DNA of 9,234 bases. It comes from Deltaproteobacteria bacterium (lineage in GTDB: Bacteria > Desulfobacterota > Dissulfuribacteria > Dissulfuribacterales > UBA3076). The position numbers and the translations under genes were made by a program. The notes under the pieces are model-generated. The model was not told the origin of the DNA and ran no database searches. It saw only the letters and a program-made list of their open reading frames with translations. The DNA lies in contig JAUXDR010000020.1 of the NCBI GenBank assembly GCA_030618205.1, positions 1 to 9,234 on the forward strand, given 5' to 3'. Each line of letters starts with the position of its first letter. Positions within the stretch are counted from its first letter, which is position 1. Of this stretch, positions 1 through 6,160 are shown piece after piece.

Positions 1-75
1 GGGATTTATGCAGCAAATGCCCTGTTCAAAGTAGCTAAGGTTGCAGTTGTTGATTTCCATTTTAAGCAAAAATAG
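1..75 (+). CDS. possible 3' end of an upstream gene (partial)
   Basis: From the first base of the window this frame is open for 24 codons and stops at TAG 73-75. The last residues read AKVAVVDFHFKQK, an alternating hydrophobic/aromatic pattern that could be a terminal beta strand of an outer-membrane protein, but this is too short to identify. A second frame is also open from base 2 to TAG 32-34, so the true upstream gene end is ambiguous. If this frame is real it overlaps the start of the DUF3450 gene by about 30 nt. Confidence 0.2.
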   Translation, partial: GIYAANALFKVAKVAVVDFHFKQK

Positions 76-868
76 GTTTGGCAGGCACTCAAGGCCCTAT
101 TGCCCGGCAGTTCTCCTTCTTTCCTTCTTACTCACCTCCTCGTTCCACCCAGCATGGTCCGCCCCGGCTGAGACCGGGGCGGACCGGCTACTGGGCGGAG
201 TTTCGGAAACCGTAAAGGTCCGCAAGGAGACTCAGAAAGAAGAGGATGCTTGGGCAGGGAAGAAGGCTGAACTCACGGCCAGGCTCAGATCTCTTGAGGC
301 CGAGAGGGAACACCTTTCCGAGGTGAAAGACAGGACCATAAGGGCCATCGAAACCGAACAGGCCTTGATAGCCGAGGCGAAGCGTAAGATCAGGGAGGCA
401 GCGCGAATAAGAGAAGGCCTCGAATCATATCTGGCCTCTGTAGTAAAGGAGCTTGAAGCATTTATCCAACAAGACCTTCCTTTCTTAAAAGAGGAACGCG
501 AAGCGCGGCTGGCCTCCATCAGCGACACCCTTTCCCATCCTGAAAAGACCGCAGCTGAAAAATACCGGCGGGTCATGGAAGCCCTTCAGGTTGAGACCGA
601 ATACGGCCGGACCGTTGAGGTGTATCAGGAAACCGTGGATATTGAAGGGCAGCCGATCCTTATGGATATTTTCAGACTGGGGAGGCTTTCCCTGTTCTGC
701 CAGAGCCCTGATGGAAAAATGGTCGGCCATTACGACAGAACGGCAAGGCAGTGGATAGAATTGCCCTCAAAGTACAGACAGGAAATCAACAAGGCCGTAG
801 ATATGGCCCGCAAACAGCGAACCGTTGATCTGGTCAGGCTTCCCATAGGCAGGATCGTGGTGCCATGA
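47..868 (+). CDS. DUF3450 family periplasmic coiled-coil protein (TonB2-operon associated)
   Basis: Exported protein of about 273 residues, first gene of the TonB2-type operon; its biochemical role is not established. A basic N-terminus is followed by a hydrophobic segment (about 20-35) and a likely signal peptidase site after PAWSA (about 38). A charged Glu/Lys/Arg-rich coiled coil follows (about 45-130), then the conserved family core: DLPFLKEEREAR near 143-154, EKYRRV with EYGRT near 171-189, and FRLGRL near 209-214. Length matches DUF3450 members found directly before ttpC in Vibrio. There is no ATG start. TTG at 41, 47 and 50 are candidates; 47 is chosen because AAGG at 37-40 lies 6 nt before it. 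The stop overlaps the next gene as ATGA, implying translational coupling. It may partner the coiled coil of the next protein in the periplasm (inference). Family call is firm, start codon is not. Confidence 0.88.
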   Translation: MLISILSKNRFGRHSRPYCPAVLLLSFLLTSSFHPAWSAPAETGADRLLGGVSETVKVRKETQKEEDAWAGKKAELTARLRSLEAEREHLSEVKDRTIRAIETEQALIAEAKRKIREAARIREGLESYLASVVKELEAFIQQDLPFLKEEREARLASISDTLSHPEKTAAEKYRRVMEALQVETEYGRTVEVYQETVDIEGQPILMDIFRLGRLSLFCQSPDGKMVGHYDRTARQWIELPSKYRQEINKAVDMARKQRTVDLVRLPIGRIVVP

Positions 869-2247
869 GATACGCTTTGATTCTCATGGGGATTTTCCTC
901 TTTACTTTTCCCGCCTATGCACAGGACATGCGTGAAGCCACCATAAAGGCTAAGACCGACCGGGATGCTGCGCTGGCTGAAGCTGAGGAAAGTGCAAAAC
1001 GGATAACCGGCGACCGTGCCTCTCTTGAGAATGAAATCTCCCGGATCACATCGGAGGTTAAGGGGCTCAAGGCCGATATCAAGGCCATGAGCGGCAAGCT
1101 GGAAAACCTGCGAAAAAAGAAGGCAGAGCTCGTGCAGCAGCAGTCAGGCGATGAAATGGACATGCGGGAGCTTGCCGGCACAGTGAGGGTCGTGGCCAGG
1201 GACCTGGAGGGCGTGCTTGAACAGTCCTTTTTCACTGCCCGTTTTCCAGAGCGTCTTAATGACGTCAGGCCTGTCCTGAACAAGGAACGCTTCCCTGGGC
1301 TGGACGACATGAAGGCCTTGACCGACCTTTTGTTGAAGGAGATGTCTCTTTCAGGGGAGGTGGTCCTGCGCCGGGATTCCTTTGTGGACCACAGCGGGAC
1401 AATGCAGGAAGGAAATATCCTGACCATTGGGAAATTTACCGCTGCTTATGAAGCAGGCGGCGACACTGGTTTTCTGAATTTTTCCCCGGGCAGTCATCAA
1501 CTTTTTGCCCTGTCCGCACTTCCTTCATGGTCGGTGAGAAAGAACCTTTCGAAATACATGAAGGGAGAGACAGAGGACGTGACCCTCGACTTTTCCGGCG
1601 GTGCGGCGCTCCGGCAGATCACGCACAGGCCTACCCTGGTTGAGCGCATTAAACAAGGCGGCCCGATCGTGTGGCCCATTATGGCCATTGGTTTTTTTGC
1701 GCTTTTGATAGTTATCGAGCGTACGCTTTTTTTGGCCCGGGTCCATGGAAACACCGACCTGATTATGGGAAAAGTCAATGAGCATGCCTCACAAGGAAGA
1801 TGGAAGGAATGTGAAACCATTGTGAGCACCGGCCAGGGGCAGCCCTGCTCCAATGTCCTGAGATGTGGATTGGATGCCCGGAAAGAAGACAGGGAGAGCC
1901 TTGAGAGCATCCTCCAGGAAGGAGTTTTAAAGGAGGTCCCGCGTCTTGAACAATATCTGCCCGTGCTTAACATTCTGGCCGCAATTGCCCCGCTGCTGGG
2001 CCTTCTCGGCACTGTCACCGGGATGATCAGTACCTTTCACGTCATCACCCTTTACGGCACCGGAGATCCCCGCATGATGGCAGGCGGCATCTCTGAGGCC
2101 CTGGTTACCACAATGCTGGGGCTGGCCGTGGCCATCCCCATTATGCTTGCGCACACATTCCTCAGCCGCCGGGTGGATCACGTCATCGGAGACATGGAGG
2201 AAAAGGCCGTGGCCCTGACCAATATCATCATGCGAAACGGTCACTAA
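865..2247 (+). CDS. ttpC: TtpC-like MotA/TolQ/ExbB proton channel protein with periplasmic coiled-coil extension
   Basis: 460-residue inner-membrane protein. Residues 1-20 form a cleavable signal peptide ending AYAQ. Residues 22-115 are a charged coiled coil, and 116-260 a periplasmic domain. The remainder is a TolQ/ExbB module: membrane segments near 267-290, 364-390 and 410-432, with the family signatures IAPLLGLLGTVTGMISTF (374-391) and GGISEALVTTMLGLAVAIP (407-425). An ordinary ExbB lacks the first 260 residues. This architecture and position define TtpC, which Vibrio needs as a fourth component for TonB2-dependent iron uptake alongside ExbB2/ExbD2. It starts inside the DUF3450 stop codon (ATGA) and its TAA overlaps the exbB ATG (TAATG), so the genes are coupled. 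Expected role: energising TonB with proton motive force, perhaps reaching across the periplasm. The symbol is by homology of layout, not proven function. Confidence 0.9.
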   Translation: MRYALILMGIFLFTFPAYAQDMREATIKAKTDRDAALAEAEESAKRITGDRASLENEISRITSEVKGLKADIKAMSGKLENLRKKKAELVQQQSGDEMDMRELAGTVRVVARDLEGVLEQSFFTARFPERLNDVRPVLNKERFPGLDDMKALTDLLLKEMSLSGEVVLRRDSFVDHSGTMQEGNILTIGKFTAAYEAGGDTGFLNFSPGSHQLFALSALPSWSVRKNLSKYMKGETEDVTLDFSGGAALRQITHRPTLVERIKQGGPIVWPIMAIGFFALLIVIERTLFLARVHGNTDLIMGKVNEHASQGRWKECETIVSTGQGQPCSNVLRCGLDARKEDRESLESILQEGVLKEVPRLEQYLPVLNILAAIAPLLGLLGTVTGMISTFHVITLYGTGDPRMMAGGISEALVTTMLGLAVAIPIMLAHTFLSRRVDHVIGDMEEKAVALTNIIMRNGH

Positions 2248-2837
2248 TGGAACTCATTTCAAAGACATATGAATATCTCCTTCAGGGAGGACCGGTCATG
2301 GTCCCTCTCATCCTGACCTCCGTCTGGATGTGGGCGTTGATTCTGGAAAGGATGTTCTACTTTCGCCGGATGGGCCGCAGTGATCTCAGCCTTGGAGAGG
2401 CCGTTGAAGCGCTGAAGGTACAAGGCACGCTTCTTAAAACCGAAGGGCTTCGCAGCAGAATCGTCAACAATTTTCTAAAAAGGCGCACAGGCAGAAACCG
2501 GCTGGATAAGAGCCTCATTGAGCATGGGGCCATGCAGGAGCGCCTGATGCTCAAGCGCAACCTCTCGGTCATTGCCATACTGGCCGCTGTGGCCCCGCTC
2601 TTTGGTCTTCTGGGCACAGTCACCGGGATGATGACCACCTTTGACGTGATAGGCATATTCGGCACGGGCAACGCCAAGGCTATGGCAGGGGGCATTTCAG
2701 AGGCCCTTATCACCACCCAGAGCGGTCTCCTGGTGGCCATTCCGGGGCTGTTCATGAGCGAGATGCTCAATCGCAAGAATAACCGCATGGAAGGCAGCCT
2801 GAATGAACTCGTGTTGACGCTCAAGAGGTATGTGTGA
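2247..2837 (+). CDS. exbB: ExbB proton channel subunit (TonB2 type)
   Basis: 196-residue polytopic inner-membrane protein of the MotA/TolQ/ExbB family that with ExbD forms the proton channel powering TonB. Membrane segments lie near 14-37, 104-130 and 150-172. The conserved signatures are AAVAPLFGLLGTVTGMMTTF (113-132) and AGGISEALITTQSGLLVAIP (147-166). It is shorter than E. coli ExbB (about 244) and typical of the ExbB2 form. Its cytoplasmic loop (about 40-100) is basic. The start ATG overlaps the TAA of the preceding ttpC-like gene, no strong ribosome site is seen, and coupling is likely. The exbD ATG follows its TGA with no gap. Two paralogous channel proteins in a row, one long and one short, are the hallmark of the TtpC/TonB2 layout. 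Confidence 0.94.
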   Translation: MELISKTYEYLLQGGPVMVPLILTSVWMWALILERMFYFRRMGRSDLSLGEAVEALKVQGTLLKTEGLRSRIVNNFLKRRTGRNRLDKSLIEHGAMQERLMLKRNLSVIAILAAVAPLFGLLGTVTGMMTTFDVIGIFGTGNAKAMAGGISEALITTQSGLLVAIPGLFMSEMLNRKNNRMEGSLNELVLTLKRYV

Positions 2838-3260
2838 ATGATCAGCATTCGCAGCAGACTGCGTCAGAGAGAGGCAACCGCCGGGGTCAACATGGCCCCG
2901 CTCATCGATCTTGTTTTCCTGCTGCTGATATTCTTCATGGTTACTACCAGTTTCGTAAAGGAGACAGGGGTGGATGTGCAGCGTCCTACTGCCTCCACCG
3001 CGGTTCTCAAGGAAAGGGGCAACATCCTTATCGGAGTGGATTCAGATGGACGGGTCTTTTTCGAGAAAAAGCATATCGATATCCGGAGCGTGCGTGCCCA
3101 TATCGAAAGATCCCTTGCGGAAAATCCGGAAGGGGCAGTCGTGATTGTGGCGGACAAGGGAAGCCGCACCGGCGTGGTCATCCAAGTGATGGATCAGTGC
3201 CGGCTGGCAGGGGCAAAGAATGTGAGCATCGCAGCATCCAGAGGTGAAGGAAATGTTTGA
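2838..3260 (+). CDS. exbD: ExbD biopolymer transport protein (TonB2 type)
   Basis: 140-residue single-pass inner-membrane protein partnering ExbB. A short cytoplasmic tail (1-17) leads into the signature NMAPLIDLVFLLLIFFMVTT (18-37), whose Asp24 is the proton-translocating aspartate conserved across ExbD/TolR. Residues 45-140 form the periplasmic domain, with VVIVADKGSRTG near 101-112, typical of the ExbD/TolR fold. Start ATG directly abuts the exbB stop, with AAGAGG at 2823-2828 as a plausible ribosome site 9 nt upstream. Its 3' end overlaps the tonB start. A long frame overlapping this gene in another phase is a shadow: it lacks the conserved aspartate and membrane segment. All residues expected for function are present. 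Confidence 0.94.
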   Translation: MISIRSRLRQREATAGVNMAPLIDLVFLLLIFFMVTTSFVKETGVDVQRPTASTAVLKERGNILIGVDSDGRVFFEKKHIDIRSVRAHIERSLAENPEGAVVIVADKGSRTGVVIQVMDQCRLAGAKNVSIAASRGEGNV

Positions 3261-3897
3261 AAGGCCAATAAACGGAGTTGCACCTGCGGTTTCCATGGCC
3301 CTTCTGATTAACGTCTGCCTGTTTGCCCTTTTGCCCCTTCTGCTTGACAGACACTCAGTCGAAAGGGCTTATGAGGAAATCACCTCGGTTAATTTTATAA
3401 GGATCAGACCTGAAATGGAAGAACCGCGGGAAGAGAAACCACCGGAAAGGGAAAAACCACCGCCCGAGGTCCTGCCAAGGCTGAGTCAGCAGGTCCCTAA
3501 GCCCAAGCAACTCAAGCTGGAGATGCCTGATCTAAGCTTTGAGATAAACCCGAAACTCGACATGGGCATGGCGGTTGCGCCTCCGGAGCCTGAGCCGATT
3601 ATGGATTTCTTCGATCAGGGTGAGGTGGACCAGTTACCCATGACTGTCTTCCGGATGAAACCGCTCTATCCTTTTAGGGCCAAACGGCTCGGCATTGAGG
3701 GAAGCGTAAGTGTTAAGTTTCTGGTGGACGCGGCGGGCCGGGTGAGCCGCGTGACCATACTCGAGTCAAACCCGCCGGGAATCTTTGACGAAAGCGTGCT
3801 AAGGGCGCTTCCTTCCTGGAGATTTACTCCCGGAGAACTCGGCGGCAAGGCCGTAAACACATGGGTGTCTACAGTTATACAATTCGATCTGGAGTGA
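3253..3897 (+). CDS. tonB: TonB energy transducer (TonB2 type)
   Basis: 214-residue TonB-family protein anchored in the inner membrane and spanning the periplasm to contact TonB boxes of outer-membrane receptors. One N-terminal membrane segment lies at about 12-31. A Pro/Glu/Lys linker (about 54-90) carries EEKPPEREKPPPEV, and an acidic-proline patch APPEPEP sits near 109-115. The C-terminal TonB_C domain occupies about 128-214, with the hallmarks PLYPFRAKRLGIEGSV, the VDAAGRV turn and SVLRALPSWRFTPG before a final IQFDLE strand. GTG at 3244 is an alternative start; ATG 3253 is preferred because GAGGTG (3241-3246) is spaced 6 nt from it. Either start overlaps the end of exbD. The size fits the shorter TonB2 class. 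It lies fifth in the operon, and the TPR gene follows after 11 nt. Confidence 0.93.
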   Translation: MFERPINGVAPAVSMALLINVCLFALLPLLLDRHSVERAYEEITSVNFIRIRPEMEEPREEKPPEREKPPPEVLPRLSQQVPKPKQLKLEMPDLSFEINPKLDMGMAVAPPEPEPIMDFFDQGEVDQLPMTVFRMKPLYPFRAKRLGIEGSVSVKFLVDAAGRVSRVTILESNPPGIFDESVLRALPSWRFTPGELGGKAVNTWVSTVIQFDLE

Positions 3898-3908
3898 GAG
3901 GGAAGACC

Positions 3909-5099
3909 GTGAATCCGCAAGGCATTACGAAATATATTATCTTAAGTCTTTGTGTTCTTTTTCTGCAGTGCGCTTTCCTGCCGTCAGCGGCCGCATGGGA
4001 ACCTCCCAGGCCTTCCATGGCGGCCCACCGTGCCTTGTATAAGGCCCAGCAGGCAATGGAGCTAAACAAGGACAACAGAGGGGCTGCGGAAATTTTAAGG
4101 ACGTTTATCAAAGAAAACCCGAAGAAAAACCATTATCTGCTGGAATTCCATCTGGCCAACTTCCTGGCCTTGTCGGGCAAAAGCAGAGAGGCCCTTGCTC
4201 ATTATAAAAAGACCCTGGTATTAAACCCCGGCTATTCCGTGGCATGGCAGAATCTCGGGAAGACCCAACTTGATCTGGAGAACTATATCGAGGCAGGGGA
4301 CGCCTTTCTCCAGGGGTATGAAACCAGTGAAACAAAGGATGGCTCCATCCTCTATTATGCCTCTGTCTCCTATCTAATGGGTAAAAAGGCAGGTAAGGCC
4401 CTTCCCCACCTGGAACTCCTCGCTTCGGGAAAGGCAGGAAGTCCCAAATCCGAATGGCTTGAGGCCCTGTTAAGGGCTTACATGGATCTAAAACAGGAGG
4501 ATAAGGCCTTCAAGCTCATTCACCGGCTTCTTGACGAACAGGGGGATGATCCACGCTGGTGGAAGCTCCTTGCCCAATTCCATTTGCAAAAAGGCAAGTA
4601 CTCGTACGCCGCAGAGACCCTGACGATTTATTCCTATTTAACTGTCCCCAAGGAACAGGAAATAGTGCTTCTCGGAGATCTCTACAACGTCATCGGAGTC
4701 CCTGTGAAGGCAGCCGGATATTATGAGAAGGCCATGAGCCTTTGCGGAAAGGCCGTCAAAAAGGAAAAACTTGCCTCGGCCTATATAGCGGCCCACAAGC
4801 AGGACAGGGCCATGGAAGTGCTGGAGGAGGCCATCAGCCAAAAGCCGGATGCGAAACTCTGTTTTATGAAAGGCCAACTTCTTTATGGCAAAAGAAATTT
4901 TGATCATGCTTATCACGCCTTTGAAAGGTGCGCCAAGCTAAATCCCAAGGACGGTAGACCTCACGTCATGATGGGCTACTGCGCCTTGCAGCATGACAAC
5001 ATAGAATCGGCCAGGAAGGCCTTTCACAAGGCAAGCCGTTTTCCCAAACAGAAAAAGGATGCCGAACGAATGCTGGTGCAGTTGGCTAAATGGAAATAA
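3909..5099 (+). CDS. exported TPR-repeat protein of the TonB2 operon
   Basis: 396-residue tetratricopeptide protein, expected to be periplasmic or attached to an envelope complex; no enzyme motif is visible. The frame is open upstream to ATG 3861, inside tonB. GTG 3909 is chosen because GAGAGGGAAG lies just before it and because it gives a clean signal peptide: IIL...FLPSAAA about 9-29, cleaved near the AAA-W junction. A Cys in the hydrophobic core (FLQC) is not a good lipobox. TPR-like helical pairs run through most of the protein, clearest near 76-109 (ANFLALSGKSREALAHYKKT), 112-140, 255-279 and 316-346 (AYHAFERCAKLNPKDG). A TPR gene directly after tonB2 is also the Vibrio arrangement, so it likely scaffolds or tunes the Ttp/Exb/TonB complex (inference). 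Confidence 0.85.
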   Translation: MNPQGITKYIILSLCVLFLQCAFLPSAAAWEPPRPSMAAHRALYKAQQAMELNKDNRGAAEILRTFIKENPKKNHYLLEFHLANFLALSGKSREALAHYKKTLVLNPGYSVAWQNLGKTQLDLENYIEAGDAFLQGYETSETKDGSILYYASVSYLMGKKAGKALPHLELLASGKAGSPKSEWLEALLRAYMDLKQEDKAFKLIHRLLDEQGDDPRWWKLLAQFHLQKGKYSYAAETLTIYSYLTVPKEQEIVLLGDLYNVIGVPVKAAGYYEKAMSLCGKAVKKEKLASAYIAAHKQDRAMEVLEEAISQKPDAKLCFMKGQLLYGKRNFDHAYHAFERCAKLNPKDGRPHVMMGYCALQHDNIESARKAFHKASRFPKQKKDAERMLVQLAKWK

Positions 5100-5117
5100 T
5101 CCAGTTGAGAATTTTCT

Positions 5118-5621
5118 ATGGACCAAGAAAACGAACTGGTTATTCAACTTTATGAGAATCGTTATCGCAGCCTTTATCATTTCTTTTTGAAAAAGCTTGG
5201 GTCTCATGAAGATGCTGCGGATGGAGCCCAGGAAGTATTCATGAGACTAATTCGCCATAACGGCACAGCCAAGCTCGATTGCCCGGATGCGTATGTCTGG
5301 CGGACCACGCAGAACCTGGTCAGGGAAATCAAGCGCAGGCGGGCCGTTTGTGCCCGCTGCATGGCTACTGAGGCCGAGGACTCCGATGAACAAGTTTCAC
5401 AAACCCTTGGCCCTGAGAAGGCCGTGGAAATTCAGCAAACACGTGACAATGCCCTCCGTGTCCTTAACGAACTTCCGGCCCGGTGCAAAGAGGTCTTTAT
5501 CATGCACCGCTTCAAGGGTCTGTCTCACAAAGAAATCGCCAGGCAGTTGAATATCTCACCCAAGACCGTTGAAACTCATATGGTCAACGCCCTTCTCTTT
5601 CTTCGCAAACGTCTGCCCTGA
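5118..5621 (+). CDS. ECF sigma factor, FecI-like (RpoE family sigma-70)
   Basis: 167-residue extracytoplasmic-function sigma factor that directs RNA polymerase to a small regulon. The sigma2 region covers about 8-75: LYENRYRSLYHFFLKKLG, then EDAADGAQEVFMRL, then DAYVWRTTQNLVREIKRRR. The sigma4 region covers about 108-166 and contains the helix-turn-helix LSHKEIARQLNISPKTVETH (136-155). FecI-type sigmas usually serve iron or siderophore receptors. Here the gene lies 18 nt after the TPR gene at the end of a TonB2-type operon, fitting that theme. Its ribosome site is weak (GAGA about 8 nt before ATG), so readthrough or low expression is likely. Normally a fecR anti-sigma gene follows; none is seen in the next 539 nt or elsewhere in the window. 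A CxxC (C78, C81) sits at the sigma2-sigma4 linker. ECF subgroup assignment is uncertain. Confidence 0.9.
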   Translation: MDQENELVIQLYENRYRSLYHFFLKKLGSHEDAADGAQEVFMRLIRHNGTAKLDCPDAYVWRTTQNLVREIKRRRAVCARCMATEAEDSDEQVSQTLGPEKAVEIQQTRDNALRVLNELPARCKEVFIMHRFKGLSHKEIARQLNISPKTVETHMVNALLFLRKRLP

Positions 5622-5679
5622 CCTTAATCCCAACGTCTCGAAATTTCTATCCGCCTGTAGCGGAAAATTCCTACGACTT

Positions 5680-5753
5680 TAGTCAAATAGTCGAGTGGTC
5701 GAGTGGGAAAATGGTCAAGTGCTTAACTACTCGACTATTCGACTATTCGACTA
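5680..5753. repeat. imperfect inverted repeat made of short GTCGAGTG / CGACTATT units
   Basis: The left arm 5680-5696 (TAGTCAAATAGTCGAGT) and right arm 5729-5745 (ACTCGACTATTCGACTA) are reverse complements with one mismatch. The arms are internally repetitive: GTCGAGTG twice at 5690-5705 with a degenerate GTCAAGTG at 5714-5721, and CGACTATT in tandem at 5732-5747 followed by CGACTA. The RNA could fold into a long hairpin about 60 nt after the sigma stop, so it may help terminate or stabilise the transcript, although no clear T run follows. It resembles low-complexity intergenic repeats common in some deltaproteobacterial genomes. Confidence 0.65.
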
Positions 5754-5833
5754 ATTTCTTGATTCTCAGAAATTCCTCTTAGGGGTTTTCCCTCTCTCAC
5801 GCATTATACACAAATAGGAGCTTCTATTTTTTG

Positions 5834-6001
5834 GACAGGATAGACAGGCCTGCCCTGGCGCGACGCAGTCTAATCATCCTGCTAAGTCCATAGGTAGTTG
5901 AATGTTCGGACCAGCCTATTAAGCCTATAAGCCAGGTCTGGGCCAGGGATGATCAGGATATAAGGAATTAGAAGAATCATGTAAATCCTGTAAATCCTGT
6001 C
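5834..6001. repeat. 168-bp MITE-like block with terminal inverted repeats
   Basis: The ends GACAGGATAGACAGG (5834-5848) and CCTGTAAATCCTGTC (5987-6001) are reverse complements over 15 bp with two mismatches, and both are flanked outside by A/T-rich tracts. Nested inside are CCCTGGC (5853-5859) with GCCAGGG (5942-5948) and ATCATCC (5873-5879) with GGATGAT (5947-5953). The right end contains a 9-bp tandem GTAAATCCT (5981-5998). An 8-bp direct repeat TAGGAGCT occurs outside both ends (5815-5822 and 6018-6025), reminiscent of a target duplication but set 11 and 16 nt off the ends. There is no coding capacity. It could equally be a structured intergenic repeat. Confidence 0.4.
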
Positions 6002-6069
6002 AAGAAAAACTCTGCCGTAGGAGCTAATCTAAATTGTTCTGATAAGCCATTGGAGTTGAGTTACAGTAA

Positions 6070-6127
6070 GGTGGGCACTGCTCACCAATCTACGCAGATC
6101 GCTTATTGATGGTGGGCATTGCCCACC
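6070..6127. repeat. two copies of a GGTGGGCA...TGCCCACC palindrome
   Basis: 6111-6127 is GGTGGGCA-T-TGCCCACC, a perfect 8-bp inverted repeat with a one-base centre. 6070-6086 is a second copy with one changed base (GGTGGGCACTGCTCACC), starting 41 bp upstream. This palindrome is a widespread intergenic repeat in environmental bacteria. Sitting between convergent genes, about 34 nt past the ATPase stop, it could act as a bidirectional transcription stop, but no T run supports this. Confidence 0.6.
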
Positions 6128-6160
6128 CTACGAATTGTCCCGCCTTAAGTTGGTAGCCTT

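Larger units (their letters stand above)
5622..6160 (+). other. 539-nt gene-free, repeat-rich intergenic region
   Basis: No frame here has a plausible start, ribosome site or recognisable protein. The region lies between the converging sigma factor and ATPase genes and is a patchwork of short repeats. A small hairpin CCGC-CTGTA-GCGG (5651-5663) occurs near the sigma stop without a following T run. After it come the 8-bp-unit inverted repeat, the MITE-like block and the GGTGGGCA palindromes listed separately. No remnant of a fecR gene could be recognised by eye. Confidence 0.6.

Noticed and set aside
2834..3247. A long frame nearly coextensive with exbD in another phase
   Set aside because: Its product is an Arg/Gly-rich sequence with no family features, while the overlapping frame is a textbook ExbD with the conserved membrane aspartate.
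5651..5663. CCGC-CTGTA-GCGG as a rho-independent terminator for the sigma gene
   Set aside because: The stem is only 4 bp and is followed by AAAATTCC rather than a T run.
5680..6127. A CRISPR array in the repeat-rich intergenic region
   Set aside because: Repeats are short, palindromic and unevenly spaced, with no regular spacer length and no cas genes in the window.
5622..6160. A decayed fecR gene after the sigma factor
   Set aside because: No recognisable FecR segment or sustained coding frame was seen by eye in this stretch.
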